Below, in pieces: positions 1-9,088 of a DNA stretch of 64,000 nucleotides (positions are counted from its first letter, which is position 1; each line of letters begins with the position of its first letter). A program made the translations under genes and the position numbers. This DNA is from Sphingomonas colocasiae. GTDB taxonomy: Bacteria > Pseudomonadota > Alphaproteobacteria > Sphingomonadales > Sphingomonadaceae. Below the pieces are notes generated by a model, which saw only the letters and a program-made list of their open reading frames with translations, did no database searches and was not told where the DNA came from. Location: positions 248,001-312,000 of the forward strand of contig NZ_JAINVV010000011.1 in the NCBI RefSeq assembly GCF_019880585.1, written 5' to 3'.

Positions 1-222
1 ATCTACGGCCTCGCGCCCGCGCATTGGCGCCGGGGCCTCGGCACCGAATTGCTCGACGCACTGGTCGCGTTCGGCCGGACGCGCGGGATCGATCCGCTGC
101 GGGCGACGGTGGCACCGGCGAATATCGGATCGGTCCGGCTGCTGGAGAAAGCCGGTTTCGTACTGGCCGAGCGCGGTTATGATGGAGATGCCGATTGCGA
201 TCTCTATCTGCGGCGGCAATAG
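1..222 (+). CDS. GNAT-family N-acetyltransferase, C-terminal part
   Basis: The reading frame is open from the first base of the window to a TAG at 220-222, so only the last 73 residues are visible. The segment RRGLGTELLDALVAFGR fits motif A of GNAT acetyltransferases, which binds the acetyl-CoA pyrophosphate. It is followed by the typical motif B pattern ANIGSVRLLEKAGF. The substrate cannot be told from this fragment. It converges with the minus-strand gene that ends at 262, leaving 39 nt between them. The family is clear; the specific function is unknown. Confidence 0.85.
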   Translation: MYGLAPAHWRRGLGTELLDALVAFGRTRGIDPLRATVAPANIGSVRLLEKAGFVLAERGYDGDADCDLYLRRQ

Positions 223-261
223 CCGGGCCAATGCCGCCCGCCGGGACGGTCAACGGCCGCG

Positions 262-2376
262 TCAGGCGGGCGGCACCACCACGGGATCGCCGTCATATTC
301 GATCCGCGTCATCACGCCATCCACTTCGAAGCCGACCGGTTCGCCCGCCCGATCGAAGAAGATGCCGGCCTCTGGCTGCGAGGGATGGACGAAGCGGATG
401 CACTGGCCGCCGCCCGACGGGCAGGGCGCCGGGCTTTCGGTCGCGCGCTGCCGCGAGCGTGCGACATCGCGGCGCATCAGCTTCAATCCTTCGACCAGGA
501 TCAGCGGCCCCTGGTTGAGCGCATTGAGCTTCAGCCCGTCCTTGTCGAGCGGCACGTCGAAAAACGCCATCGTCCCCGGATGGCCCCCGCCGATCGCCGT
601 GTGCGGAAAGCGCATCCATCGGCCCGTCTCGTCATTCAGGCCGACCATGCCCTTCGCATCGATATAGGCCGGCGCCTGGCCGTCGCCGCCCTCCACCCGT
701 GTCGCCTTCGCATCATCGTCATAGGTCATGCGGCTGTCGTCAGAGATGATGACGATGTTGCAGCGCGATCTGACGTCCAGTTTCGCGAAGGGCGCCCAGA
801 CATCGCCCTTCACCCCGCGCGCCTTCACCATCAGCGTGTCCGGCCCCGGCCCCGCCGGCGCGGCATAATCGCCCCCGGTGAAGCGGCCGCGCTGCGCCTT
901 GAATTCGGGCGTCGGGTTCGTGCCCAGCGGATTGCTCTCCAGATCGATCCTGACCGGATAGGTCTTGCCGACGCTCGCGCAGCCCGGCCCGCGCAGATGG
1001 ACGTTCCGGGTCAGCAGATTGAAGCGCGCGCTCGCCGCCCCGGTCTCCGCCGGGGCGGCGGCATCGATATTGGTGGCGCGCGGGAAATAGCCGATATCCT
1101 GGCCTTCGGGCAGGATCAGCCGGGTGAAGGGTTTGCGATCGACCCATTGATCCGCCACCGCCAGGCCGACGCGCTCGTCGCCCTCCTGCTTGTCGATCAG
1201 CAGTTCGAACCAGACCAGCCGGCTGCCGGGCAGTTCGCGGTCCTCGGCGGGCTGGAGATGCTTGCCCCGCATGATCGTGTAGAATCCGCTCGCGGCGAGC
1301 CCGGCGATCTCCACCGGATCGGTGCGGACCTCCACCGCCTGGTCAGGCGAATTCGCCTCGAATTCAGGGAATTCGTACGCATTCACGCCATCGGGCACAT
1401 ATCGGCCGGGATCGGTCACCTGGGCGATCACCCGGCCATAATCCTCGCGCAGGCCCCCGCCCGCCGCCCGCAACTGCGTATCGAGCCAGCTGATCGACTG
1501 TTCATAGCCGCCCGCCGGGATCGCGTCGGTCGACTTGTGCAGATCGAACAGGAATTTCATCGGCGCACCGGCATTGCGGTTGCGGGCGAGCAGATACCAG
1601 AATTCGCCGCGATCATAGCCCTTGTCGGCGGTGCGGTTGAGCGCGCGCGCATAGCTGGTGTCACGCGCCTGGCCGGGCTGGCCCAGCCGCTGCGCCTGAT
1701 AGAGATAGCCCGCCGCCTCGGCCGTTCCCTCATGAATCCAGGAGACCGAATAATCGGTGCTGCTTCTGGAAAAGGAATAATAGCTTCGGTGGAAGGGCGA
1801 TGTCGCCTGATAGGCGTGGAACAGTTCGTGCGCGCTGAACTGCATCAGCTGGCGCCACCCCGAATAGCCTTCCCGCGTGATCAGTTGCGGCGGCCGCGGA
1901 TCGCCGGCGGCCGGCTGGAACAGCGGGCCGGGCCGGGTCTCCACGCGCGGCGCGGCCTCACCCATTTCACGCTGGGTGAAGCTGATCCAGCCATATTCCT
2001 TCGAATAGCCGCCGACCGTGTCGGCCATGACGCCGCCTTTCGACCGGTCGTAATCGACATAGAGGATCACCGATTTGCCGGTTGCGGGATCGGGCTTCAG
2101 GCCCGGCGCCTGGGGCCAACCGCGAAGACCGTCCATCATCTGCTGCACCCGCGACATCTCGTCCAGATGCGGCCGGATGACGGCGCCGACCACCGCGCAA
2201 TCGGCGGCGGGAACCAGCGTGCCGATCGCGCCGCAGCGGCCTACCCATTCGCCGACGACGATATCGCCCGCCGCCGCCGGCGGTGCACCGCCCTGCCCGG
2301 CGGCGACCGGAGCCGCCGCTGCCAGCGCTATCAGCGAAACGATGCCGATGGCCCCGCGCCGCGCCCGATCAGTCAT
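262..2376 (-). CDS. secreted HExxH metallopeptidase-like protein, family unknown
   Basis: This 704-residue protein begins with a Sec-type signal peptide (positive start, hydrophobic stretch to about residue 25). Near residue 183 it carries AHELFHAYQ, an HExxH zinc-binding motif, and about 30 residues later HEGTAEA (around 215-221), which could supply the third, glutamate ligand of a gluzincin-type site. The long C-terminal part looks like beta-rich extracellular domains. A zinc-dependent, periplasmic or exported peptidase is therefore inferred; no named family was recognised. Its start lies inside the end of the upstream PAN-domain gene (8-nt overlap), so the two are probably translationally coupled and may act together. 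Confidence 0.75.
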   Translation of the reverse strand: MTDRARRGAIGIVSLIALAAAAPVAAGQGGAPPAAAGDIVVGEWVGRCGAIGTLVPAADCAVVGAVIRPHLDEMSRVQQMMDGLRGWPQAPGLKPDPATGKSVILYVDYDRSKGGVMADTVGGYSKEYGWISFTQREMGEAAPRVETRPGPLFQPAAGDPRPPQLITREGYSGWRQLMQFSAHELFHAYQATSPFHRSYYSFSRSSTDYSVSWIHEGTAEAAGYLYQAQRLGQPGQARDTSYARALNRTADKGYDRGEFWYLLARNRNAGAPMKFLFDLHKSTDAIPAGGYEQSISWLDTQLRAAGGGLREDYGRVIAQVTDPGRYVPDGVNAYEFPEFEANSPDQAVEVRTDPVEIAGLAASGFYTIMRGKHLQPAEDRELPGSRLVWFELLIDKQEGDERVGLAVADQWVDRKPFTRLILPEGQDIGYFPRATNIDAAAPAETGAASARFNLLTRNVHLRGPGCASVGKTYPVRIDLESNPLGTNPTPEFKAQRGRFTGGDYAAPAGPGPDTLMVKARGVKGDVWAPFAKLDVRSRCNIVIISDDSRMTYDDDAKATRVEGGDGQAPAYIDAKGMVGLNDETGRWMRFPHTAIGGGHPGTMAFFDVPLDKDGLKLNALNQGPLILVEGLKLMRRDVARSRQRATESPAPCPSGGGQCIRFVHPSQPEAGIFFDRAGEPVGFEVDGVMTRIEYDGDPVVVPPA

Positions 2377-2767
2377 CGCGGCGATGCGCCCCGCGCGTGC
2401 CGCCGCTGGCGGCGGACATCGTCTTCACGCCCGAAACGCAGCATTCGGAGGTGGATGGCTCGGGAACGCCGCCCTTCAGGAAACATTCGCCATGCGGCTG
2501 GCGGCCGGGCAGGACATAGGTGAACGCCTTGCACTGGCGATCCGCCTCGCACGTCGCCATGCATTGCTGCCAGGTCGAACCGGGCCGGTCGTAGACGATC
2601 TCGCGATAGTCGCCGCCGAACAGATCGGTATTGTGCATCGTCTGCCAGTTCACCCCCGGCTTCCCACCCGGCGCGGCGGGCCTGGCTTGTCCGATCGCCG
2701 ACATGCCCGCCACACCGCACACGCCCAGTGCGGCCAACACCGCCATCACCCGATATTTCCGTGTCAT
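2369..2767 (-). CDS. secreted PAN/apple-domain protein
   Basis: This is a 132-residue protein with an N-terminal signal peptide (about residues 1-27). It has a compact cysteine pattern, CMATCEADRQCKAFTYV followed by CFLKG and a late CC pair, which is the signature of PAN/apple domains that bind proteins or sugars. The frame is open further upstream, but the ATG at 2765-2767 is chosen because GGAGGAA sits just before it and a signal peptide follows directly. It is the first gene of a two-gene unit with the HExxH protein, overlapping it by 8 nt. A binding or targeting role for its partner is an inference. Confidence 0.8.
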   Translation of the reverse strand: MTRKYRVMAVLAALGVCGVAGMSAIGQARPAAPGGKPGVNWQTMHNTDLFGGDYREIVYDRPGSTWQQCMATCEADRQCKAFTYVLPGRQPHGECFLKGGVPEPSTSECCVSGVKTMSAASGGTRGAHRRDD

Positions 2768-2960
2768 CGATCGTTCCTCCGAACTGCCAGCGGCACCGCG
2801 CGCGCTTTCGAAGGACAGAACAGCAAGCGATCGCGAAAGCGGACATGCAGCGAAAAATGCATCGACCATGTCCGCTCTGCCGCACGGATCCGGTTCTTTC
2901 CCTGCAAGCGGGGCGATCCGTCCGATCGTCAGCCCGCGACACCATGTCGGGAGGATTGCA

Positions 2961-3416
2961 ATGCGTTTCGGAATCATGGCGGCGGCGGTGCTGCTCGCCG
3001 GCTGCGGCGGGGGCACGCCGGCGGAGGAAGGCCCGGCGGGCCGGCCCGAGGTGAAGCTTGCCGGGCCGGGCGCCGGTGAGGTCGCCCCGCCCGCCAATCT
3101 GCCGCCCTTCGCGCCGCTCTATCCCGGCGCGCGGGTAACGACGACGACGCTCAATCCGCAGGATCCCGGCAAGGGCATGATGGCGATGGCCGTTCCCAAT
3201 GCGGACAGCGCGGCGATCATCGCCTTTTACAGGAGCAAGGGCGAGGCGGCGGGGCTGAAGGCCGACATGGAGACGGCAAGCGGCCCGGCACGCATCATGA
3301 TCATGAGCGAAGGCAACGAAACCGCCGGCGATGAAGGCCGCGGCATGCAGGTGACGGCGGCCCCGGACGATGAAGGCGGATCGATCGTCACCCTTGTCTA
3401 TACCGATGGCAAATAA
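2961..3416 (+). CDS. small lipoprotein, function unknown
   Basis: The 151-residue product starts with a lipoprotein signal and the lipobox LLAGC around residue 14, so it should be lipid-anchored after cleavage. A Shine-Dalgarno GGGAGGA lies 5-6 nt before the ATG. After a proline-rich linker, the body (about residues 50-150) resembles small domains in which a residue stretch such as IIAFYRSKGEAAGLK is followed by beta-strands. The family was not recognised. It is divergent from the PAN gene and 42 nt ahead of another lipoprotein gene, so the two lipoproteins may form an operon. Confidence 0.75.
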   Translation: MRFGIMAAAVLLAGCGGGTPAEEGPAGRPEVKLAGPGAGEVAPPANLPPFAPLYPGARVTTTTLNPQDPGKGMMAMAVPNADSAAIIAFYRSKGEAAGLKADMETASGPARIMIMSEGNETAGDEGRGMQVTAAPDDEGGSIVTLVYTDGK

Positions 3417-3458
3417 CGTCGCCCGCGCAAAACCGATCCGAACCGCAAAGGAGCCCTG

Positions 3459-3896
3459 ATGCGTACATCCCTTCCTTTCCTCGCCATCGCCGCCGGCCTG
3501 CTGCTTGCCGGCTGTTCCGGCGGCGATCCATCGACGAACGCCGCCGACAATGGCGCGACGCCCCCGAACGCCGCCGCACACTCATCCGCCGCCACAGCCG
3601 GCGTCGGCCCGGCCGATGTCGAATTCGCCTATCGCTGCCGTGGCCTGCTTTCGGCGGCGTCTGCATCGTCGCGGATCCTGCCCGCCGGGGAAACGCCGCC
3701 CGAACTGGCGCGGATCACGATGAAGGCGGTCGCCTGGTGGACCGGCGAAGCCGCGCGCCGGGACGATGCCGCCGGCATCGGCGCCGACAAGCGCGCCGAA
3801 CTGATCAGCGGCACGACGCGCGTGTTCGTGTCGCGCGCCAGGCTGGAAGAGGCCTTGCCCGTCATCCGTGATTGCCTTGCGCAAATGCCTGGCTGA
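3459..3896 (+). CDS. small lipoprotein, function unknown
   Basis: This 145-residue protein has a clear lipoprotein signal (LLLAGCSGG around residues 15-23) followed by an alanine/asparagine-rich linker to about residue 50. The globular part contains two cysteines (YRCRGLL and IRDCLAQMPG) that could form a disulphide. Spacing of 42 nt and the same orientation as the preceding lipoprotein gene suggest co-transcription. AAGGAG precedes the ATG. No family was recognised. Confidence 0.75.
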   Translation: MRTSLPFLAIAAGLLLAGCSGGDPSTNAADNGATPPNAAAHSSAATAGVGPADVEFAYRCRGLLSAASASSRILPAGETPPELARITMKAVAWWTGEAARRDDAAGIGADKRAELISGTTRVFVSRARLEEALPVIRDCLAQMPG

Positions 3897-3985
3897 TCGT
3901 GGCACACGCCGCACCGGGCGGGTTCATCCGTCCGGTGCGTCACGCTTTGGGTGGAAAGCAGGAAGCGTATCCGCATAATGGCCCG

Positions 3986-4507
3986 ATGCCCGCCGATTCC
4001 CCCGACGCACTGGCCGAGACGCTTTATCCCCAGCTTCGGCGGATCGCCCGCGATCTTCACTGGCGCTACGGCGCGGGGGAAACCTTGCGATCGACCGCGC
4101 TGGTCAACGAATGTTTCCTGAAGTTGCGCGCCAGCCACGGCTTCGCCGACGAACGGCATTTCCTGCGCACCGCCGCGCGCGCCATGCGCCAGATCCTGAT
4201 CAATCACGCGCAGGCGCGCCTGACCGCCAAGCGCGGCGGTGGCGCCGTGCTGGCCGCGTTCGAGGATGACTTGCCCGATATCTATTGGGAAAGCGACGAG
4301 CGACTGCTGGCGCTCAACGATGCGCTCGAACGGCTGGCGGTCTTCGCCCCGCGCCTTGCCGAAATCGTCGAATACCGGTTCTTCGGCGGCTATTCGGAAC
4401 GCGAGATCGGCGACATGCTCGACATCACCGAACGCACCGTCCGCCGCGACTGGACCAAGGCCAAGGCGCTGATGCTGATCGAGATGGAAAGCGCCGAAGC
4501 CGCCTGA
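3986..4507 (+). CDS. ECF-like RNA polymerase sigma factor
   Basis: This 173-residue protein has the layout of the small ECF-like sigma factors often found beside Ser/Thr kinases. A region-2-like helix (about residues 8-75) begins LYPQLRRIARDLHWRY and carries STALVNECFLKL. A region-4 helix-turn-helix (about 125-168) reads YSEREIGDMLDITERTVRRD. The ATG at 3986 was chosen because the family usually begins shortly before the LYPQLR helix; the ribosome site there is weak. It converges with the kinase gene, stop to stop, with 22 nt between. Control of the sigma factor by the kinase is a plausible inference from that proximity, not shown by sequence. Confidence 0.85.
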   Translation: MPADSPDALAETLYPQLRRIARDLHWRYGAGETLRSTALVNECFLKLRASHGFADERHFLRTAARAMRQILINHAQARLTAKRGGGAVLAAFEDDLPDIYWESDERLLALNDALERLAVFAPRLAEIVEYRFFGGYSEREIGDMLDITERTVRRDWTKAKALMLIEMESAEAA

Positions 4508-4529
4508 GCCGCACGCCCGGCCGCCCCCG

Positions 4530-6932
4530 TCAATCCAGATAACGCCCGCGCACCCGCCTTGCCCCCTCGGCCAGCCGGGCGGCGGCCGGGCCGAGCGCGG
4601 GCAGCATTGCATCGAAGCGCGCCAGCGTCGCCTTCGCCGCCGCCCTGTCGCCCGCCGCCCCTTCAGCCCTTGCCAGCGCCAGCAGCGCCATGGCGATGCC
4701 TGGCGGCGGCGCCTTGCCGGCTTCGGCGGCCGCGATGGCGGCGCGCGCGGTCGCCAGCGGCGCACCACGCCCCGCCGCGATCTCGGCTTCCGAACGCCCG
4801 GCCAGCGCCGCGACATGATGCATCGATCCCGCGCCCGCAAATGCCTCCGCCATCGGCACGGCTTCGCCGAGCGCGGCCAGCGCGGCATCGACCTTGCCGG
4901 TCTGGAGCAGCACCTTGCCGTGATTGGCGATCAGCGCGGCGGTCGCCGCCGACGCGCCGAACAATTTCCGCCGGATCGCGACGGCCTCGGCGAACAGTGG
5001 TTCGGCGCGTTCGGGCCGGCCGGCCAGCGCCTCGATCGCCGCCAGATTATTGGCGGTGTTGAGCGCGTCGGGCGTTTCGACCAGCCCGGTCCGCCGCCAG
5101 ACGGTGCGCGCGGCTTCGAACGCCCCGCCCGCGCCCGCCAGATCGCCCAGCCCCTGCAGCGACACGCCCAGATTATTGTGGAAAACCCCGGTCTGGCGAT
5201 TGTCCGCACCGTGCATCGCCAGATGATCGGCCAGCGCAGTGCGCAGCAGCGCCGCCGCCGCCTTCGGATCGTCCGCGCGCAGCACTTGCGCCTCCACCAG
5301 CCGGCTGTCGATCAACCGCGCACGCCATTTGGCGGGATCGGCCGCCCAAAAGGCCTGGGCCGCGGCAAGCTGCGGGCGGGCAGCATCCAGATCGCCCATG
5401 CGGACCAGTGCCTGCGCCAGATCATAGCGCGCGGCGGCGAGCGTTTCGGGCGGCACCGTTCCCGCCCTGGCCGTCACCACCGGCAGCAGCGCCGCCTTCG
5501 CCGCCGCATAGTCGCCCAGATAGAAATGGAGTTCGCCCAGCGCGTGCAGCACCGGCGCCGCGCCGCCGGGCCGGCCGGCATATTGCGAAACGATGCGCTG
5601 CGTCGCGCGATCGAGCACGTCGCGCGATCCCGCCTCCGCACCCGCCATCTCGCCGCTTTCGGCAAGCAGCAGGTAAAGCGACTGGCGCACCGCCTCGCTG
5701 CGCGCCTCCTCCGCCAGCGCCGCGTCGCGCGCGGCGATCGCCTCGCGCTTCTGGATCAGCGTCGCGGCCAGCCCGCCGGCCAGCGCCACCACGATCGCCG
5801 CCGCCGCCGCGATCGGCCAGCGCGCGCGCCAGGCGGCGCGGCGCAAGCGGTAGCCGCGCTCGCCCGCGCGCGCCGTCACCGCGCGCCCGTCCAGCACGCG
5901 GCGAAGCTCCTCCGCAAAGGCGTCGAGCGTGGGATAGCGCGCGTTCGGCTCCTTGCGCAGCGCGCGGGCGAGCACGGCGTCCAGATCGGAAACCAGCCGC
6001 GCCGGCGCATCGGCCAGCACCGGCACCGCCGCGCGCAATTCGGTCAGTCGCCTGGGATCGCGTTCGAGCACCCGGCCGATGCCGAGCGCGACGGGAACGC
6101 CCTCCAGGTCGATCGGCGGGCGGCCCGTCGCCAGTTCGTAGAGCAGAGCCGCCGCGCCATAGACGTCGCAGGGCGGCCCCGCCGGCTCGCCGGTCAGCAG
6201 TTCCGGCGCGGCATAGGGGGCGGAAAGCGGCAACGCGCCCTCCGTCCGGTCGCTCAGCGCCAGCTGCTTGGCGATGCCGAAATCGATCACCCGTATGCGG
6301 CCACCCGCATCGATCAGCACATTGCCGGGCTTCAGATCGCGATGCAGCACCAGCATGCGATGCGCCTGCGCCACCGCCTCCGCGACCTCGATCGCCAGCG
6401 CGATCCGCCGGCCGAGCGCCAGGCGATGCGTGTCGCACCAGCGGTCGACCGGCCCGCCATCGACGCGTTCCATCACCATCCAGGGGCTACCATCGGCCTC
6501 CATGCCGCCATCGAGGATGCGGGCGATGCCGGGATGATCGAGATCGGCGAGAAGCTGGCGCTCCGCCTCGAAGCGGGCCCGGTCGATCCGGCCGTCGGCA
6601 TGGCCCAGCTTGAGCGCACCGCGCTGTTCGAACCCGCCGATCGCGCGCGAAACCGCATAGACCGTTCCCATGCCCCCGCGCGCGATGACGCCGTCTATCC
6701 GCCATGCGCCGAAGCGCCGGCCGGCGGGGATGCCCTCGGCCATGGCTTCGGCGGGGCCGGCATGTTCCAGGAAGCGATCGTCCTGCATCCGCGCCAGCAT
6801 GTCCCTGGCACGCTCCAGCAGCGCGGGATCGTCGGCCAGCCAGCCGGCCAGAAAGGCGTCGCGCGCATCCTCGGCAAGCTCCATCGCCTCGTCGATCAGC
6901 GCCGAGAGACGCGTCCATTCGCTTGCCTGCAT
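4530..6932 (-). CDS. membrane Ser/Thr protein kinase with TPR-like C-terminus
   Basis: This 800-residue protein contains a full Hanks-type kinase domain at roughly residues 75-350. It has a glycine-rich loop (IARGGMGTVY), an invariant lysine in ALKLGHA, the catalytic loop HRDLKPGN (Asp near 199), DFG in VIDFGIAKQ and an APE motif. One membrane span follows (about 370-392, alanine/valine-rich). After it comes a long alpha-helical region of TPR-like repeats (about 430-800), probably periplasmic and ligand- or protein-binding. The start at ATG 6930-6932 gives the short N-terminal helix usual for these kinases; an in-frame ATG at 7005-7007 is possible. It sits convergent to an ECF-like sigma gene. 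Confidence 0.9.
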   Translation of the reverse strand: MQASEWTRLSALIDEAMELAEDARDAFLAGWLADDPALLERARDMLARMQDDRFLEHAGPAEAMAEGIPAGRRFGAWRIDGVIARGGMGTVYAVSRAIGGFEQRGALKLGHADGRIDRARFEAERQLLADLDHPGIARILDGGMEADGSPWMVMERVDGGPVDRWCDTHRLALGRRIALAIEVAEAVAQAHRMLVLHRDLKPGNVLIDAGGRIRVIDFGIAKQLALSDRTEGALPLSAPYAAPELLTGEPAGPPCDVYGAAALLYELATGRPPIDLEGVPVALGIGRVLERDPRRLTELRAAVPVLADAPARLVSDLDAVLARALRKEPNARYPTLDAFAEELRRVLDGRAVTARAGERGYRLRRAAWRARWPIAAAAAIVVALAGGLAATLIQKREAIAARDAALAEEARSEAVRQSLYLLLAESGEMAGAEAGSRDVLDRATQRIVSQYAGRPGGAAPVLHALGELHFYLGDYAAAKAALLPVVTARAGTVPPETLAAARYDLAQALVRMGDLDAARPQLAAAQAFWAADPAKWRARLIDSRLVEAQVLRADDPKAAAALLRTALADHLAMHGADNRQTGVFHNNLGVSLQGLGDLAGAGGAFEAARTVWRRTGLVETPDALNTANNLAAIEALAGRPERAEPLFAEAVAIRRKLFGASAATAALIANHGKVLLQTGKVDAALAALGEAVPMAEAFAGAGSMHHVAALAGRSEAEIAAGRGAPLATARAAIAAAEAGKAPPPGIAMALLALARAEGAAGDRAAAKATLARFDAMLPALGPAAARLAEGARRVRGRYLD

Positions 6933-7076
6933 TGCCCGTCCCGGAATCGCCTGCGATCGCACAGACTTGGCGGATCGCGCGCGCGGGCTCAACCGCTCCC
7001 GTTCCATAAGCGTAAAGAAATGGCCGATGGCGCTTTCCTGTTTACAGCGCCCATCGCCGCCGCTAACGGGGCCGCG

Positions 7077-7196
7077 ATGTCCAGCTCGATGATTAAATCG
7101 ATTAGCACTAAGCCGACCCGCTGCTGCGGGGCGGTCCTTGGTGTGCTGACGGTTTGACGTAAGGCACAACAGGACAGAGCCCCGCGAAGCGCGGGG
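7077..7196 (+). promoter_or_regulatory. possible leader peptide and hairpin ahead of asd
   Basis: The 327-nt gap between the kinase start and asd holds a 26-codon frame (7077-7157) ending TRCCGAVLGVLTV. A perfect 7-bp GC hairpin with a three-base loop follows (7180-7196), 64 nt before asd. This layout resembles an attenuation leader, but there is no U-run after the hairpin and no strong run of Thr, Met or Lys codons. The call is tentative. Confidence 0.25.
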
Positions 7197-7205
7197 CGGT
7201 CTTGA

Positions 7206-8306
<1,101 letters not shown>

Positions 8307-8311
8307 CGCCT

Positions 8312-8346
8312 CCCTCTCCTCCCCATCGCAGATGGGGAGGAGAGAT
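8312..8346. repeat. partial family-A palindromic repeat
   Basis: A hairpin built from CTCCTCCCCATC and GATGGGGAGGAG lies 11 nt after the asd stop. It matches the left end of the longer family-A elements at 25190, 43541, 45889 and 49390, but the rest of that element is missing here. It may also act as a transcription barrier. Confidence 0.7.
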
Positions 8347-8415
8347 TCCCCCGCTCCCAGGTTGAACCCTGCCGCCGGCTGGGCCAGAGAGTGCATCCCC
8401 ACCTGAGGCCCGCCG

Positions 8416-9045
8416 ATGCAGCTTTATCATTGCCGCGATTCCCGTTCGCTCCGGCCGCTCTGGGCGCTCGAGGAAGCCGGGCTTTCCTATGAACTGGAAA
8501 AGATGCCCTTCCCGCCGCGCTATTGCGTGGAGGGCTATCTCGACATCAATCCGCTCGGCACCGTGCCCGCGCTGCGCGTCGGCGATACGGTGATGACCGA
8601 ATCCGCCGCGATGTGCCAGTTGATCGGCGAACTGGCGGAGGATGCGTCGCTGCGCCTCACCCCCGCCGAGCCCGATTATCCGCTCTACCTCAACTGGCTG
8701 CACCGCAGCGACGCGACGCTCACCTTCCCGCTCACTCTGGTTCTGCGCTATTCGCGCTTCGAAGCGGAGGACCGGCGCAGCCCGCAGGTGGCGGAGGATT
8801 ACCGGCTCTGGTTCCTGAAGCGCGCCCAGAGCGTCGAACGCGCGCTGGAAAACGCCCAGCATCTGTGCGGCGGCCGCTTCACCATGGCCGATATCGCGGT
8901 GGGCTACGCCTTGTATCTGGCCGACCGGCTGGGCGTCTCCGCCGATTTCGAACCGCGCACCCGCGACTATCTGGCGCGCCTGACCGCACGGCCAGCATTC
9001 CTGCGCGCCGCCGAACTTCAAAGCGACATGGCGCTGGTGGTGTGA
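8416..9045 (+). CDS. glutathione S-transferase family protein
   Basis: The 209-residue protein has an N-terminal thioredoxin-like domain (about 1-80). It begins MQLYHCRDSRSLRPLWALEE, and the glutathione-binding stretch is LGTVPALRVGDTVMTESAAM, with the cis-proline and the ES pair that contacts the gamma-glutamyl group. An all-helical C-terminal domain follows (about 90-205), including FTMADIAVGYAL, the usual N-capping box region. It probably conjugates or reduces electrophiles with glutathione in the cytoplasm; the substrate is unknown. It is separated from the downstream ATPase gene only by a short repeat. Confidence 0.88.
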   Translation: MQLYHCRDSRSLRPLWALEEAGLSYELEKMPFPPRYCVEGYLDINPLGTVPALRVGDTVMTESAAMCQLIGELAEDASLRLTPAEPDYPLYLNWLHRSDATLTFPLTLVLRYSRFEAEDRRSPQVAEDYRLWFLKRAQSVERALENAQHLCGGRFTMADIAVGYALYLADRLGVSADFEPRTRDYLARLTARPAFLRAAELQSDMALVV

Positions 9046-9046
9046 G

Positions 9047-9087
9047 AGTCTGTTTGGAAATGCGCCTGCGGCGCATCGCCGCACCGG
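9047..9087. repeat. family-D repeat end
   Basis: The stretch AGTCTGTTTGGAAATGCGCC and the following GC hairpin closely match the left end of the long palindromic element at 58704. It fills almost the whole gap between the glutathione transferase and the ATPase and ends one base before the ATPase start codon. Confidence 0.65.
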
Positions 9088-9088
9088 C

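Noticed and set aside
385-2523. Long open frame on the plus strand opposite the HExxH gene
   Set aside because: It mirrors a well-supported minus-strand gene with signal peptide and motifs, has arginine/alanine-rich low-complexity content and no ribosome site. Similar mirror frames (for example 4815-7157, 16948-19683, 19704-21605, 50877-53921) were rejected for the same reason.
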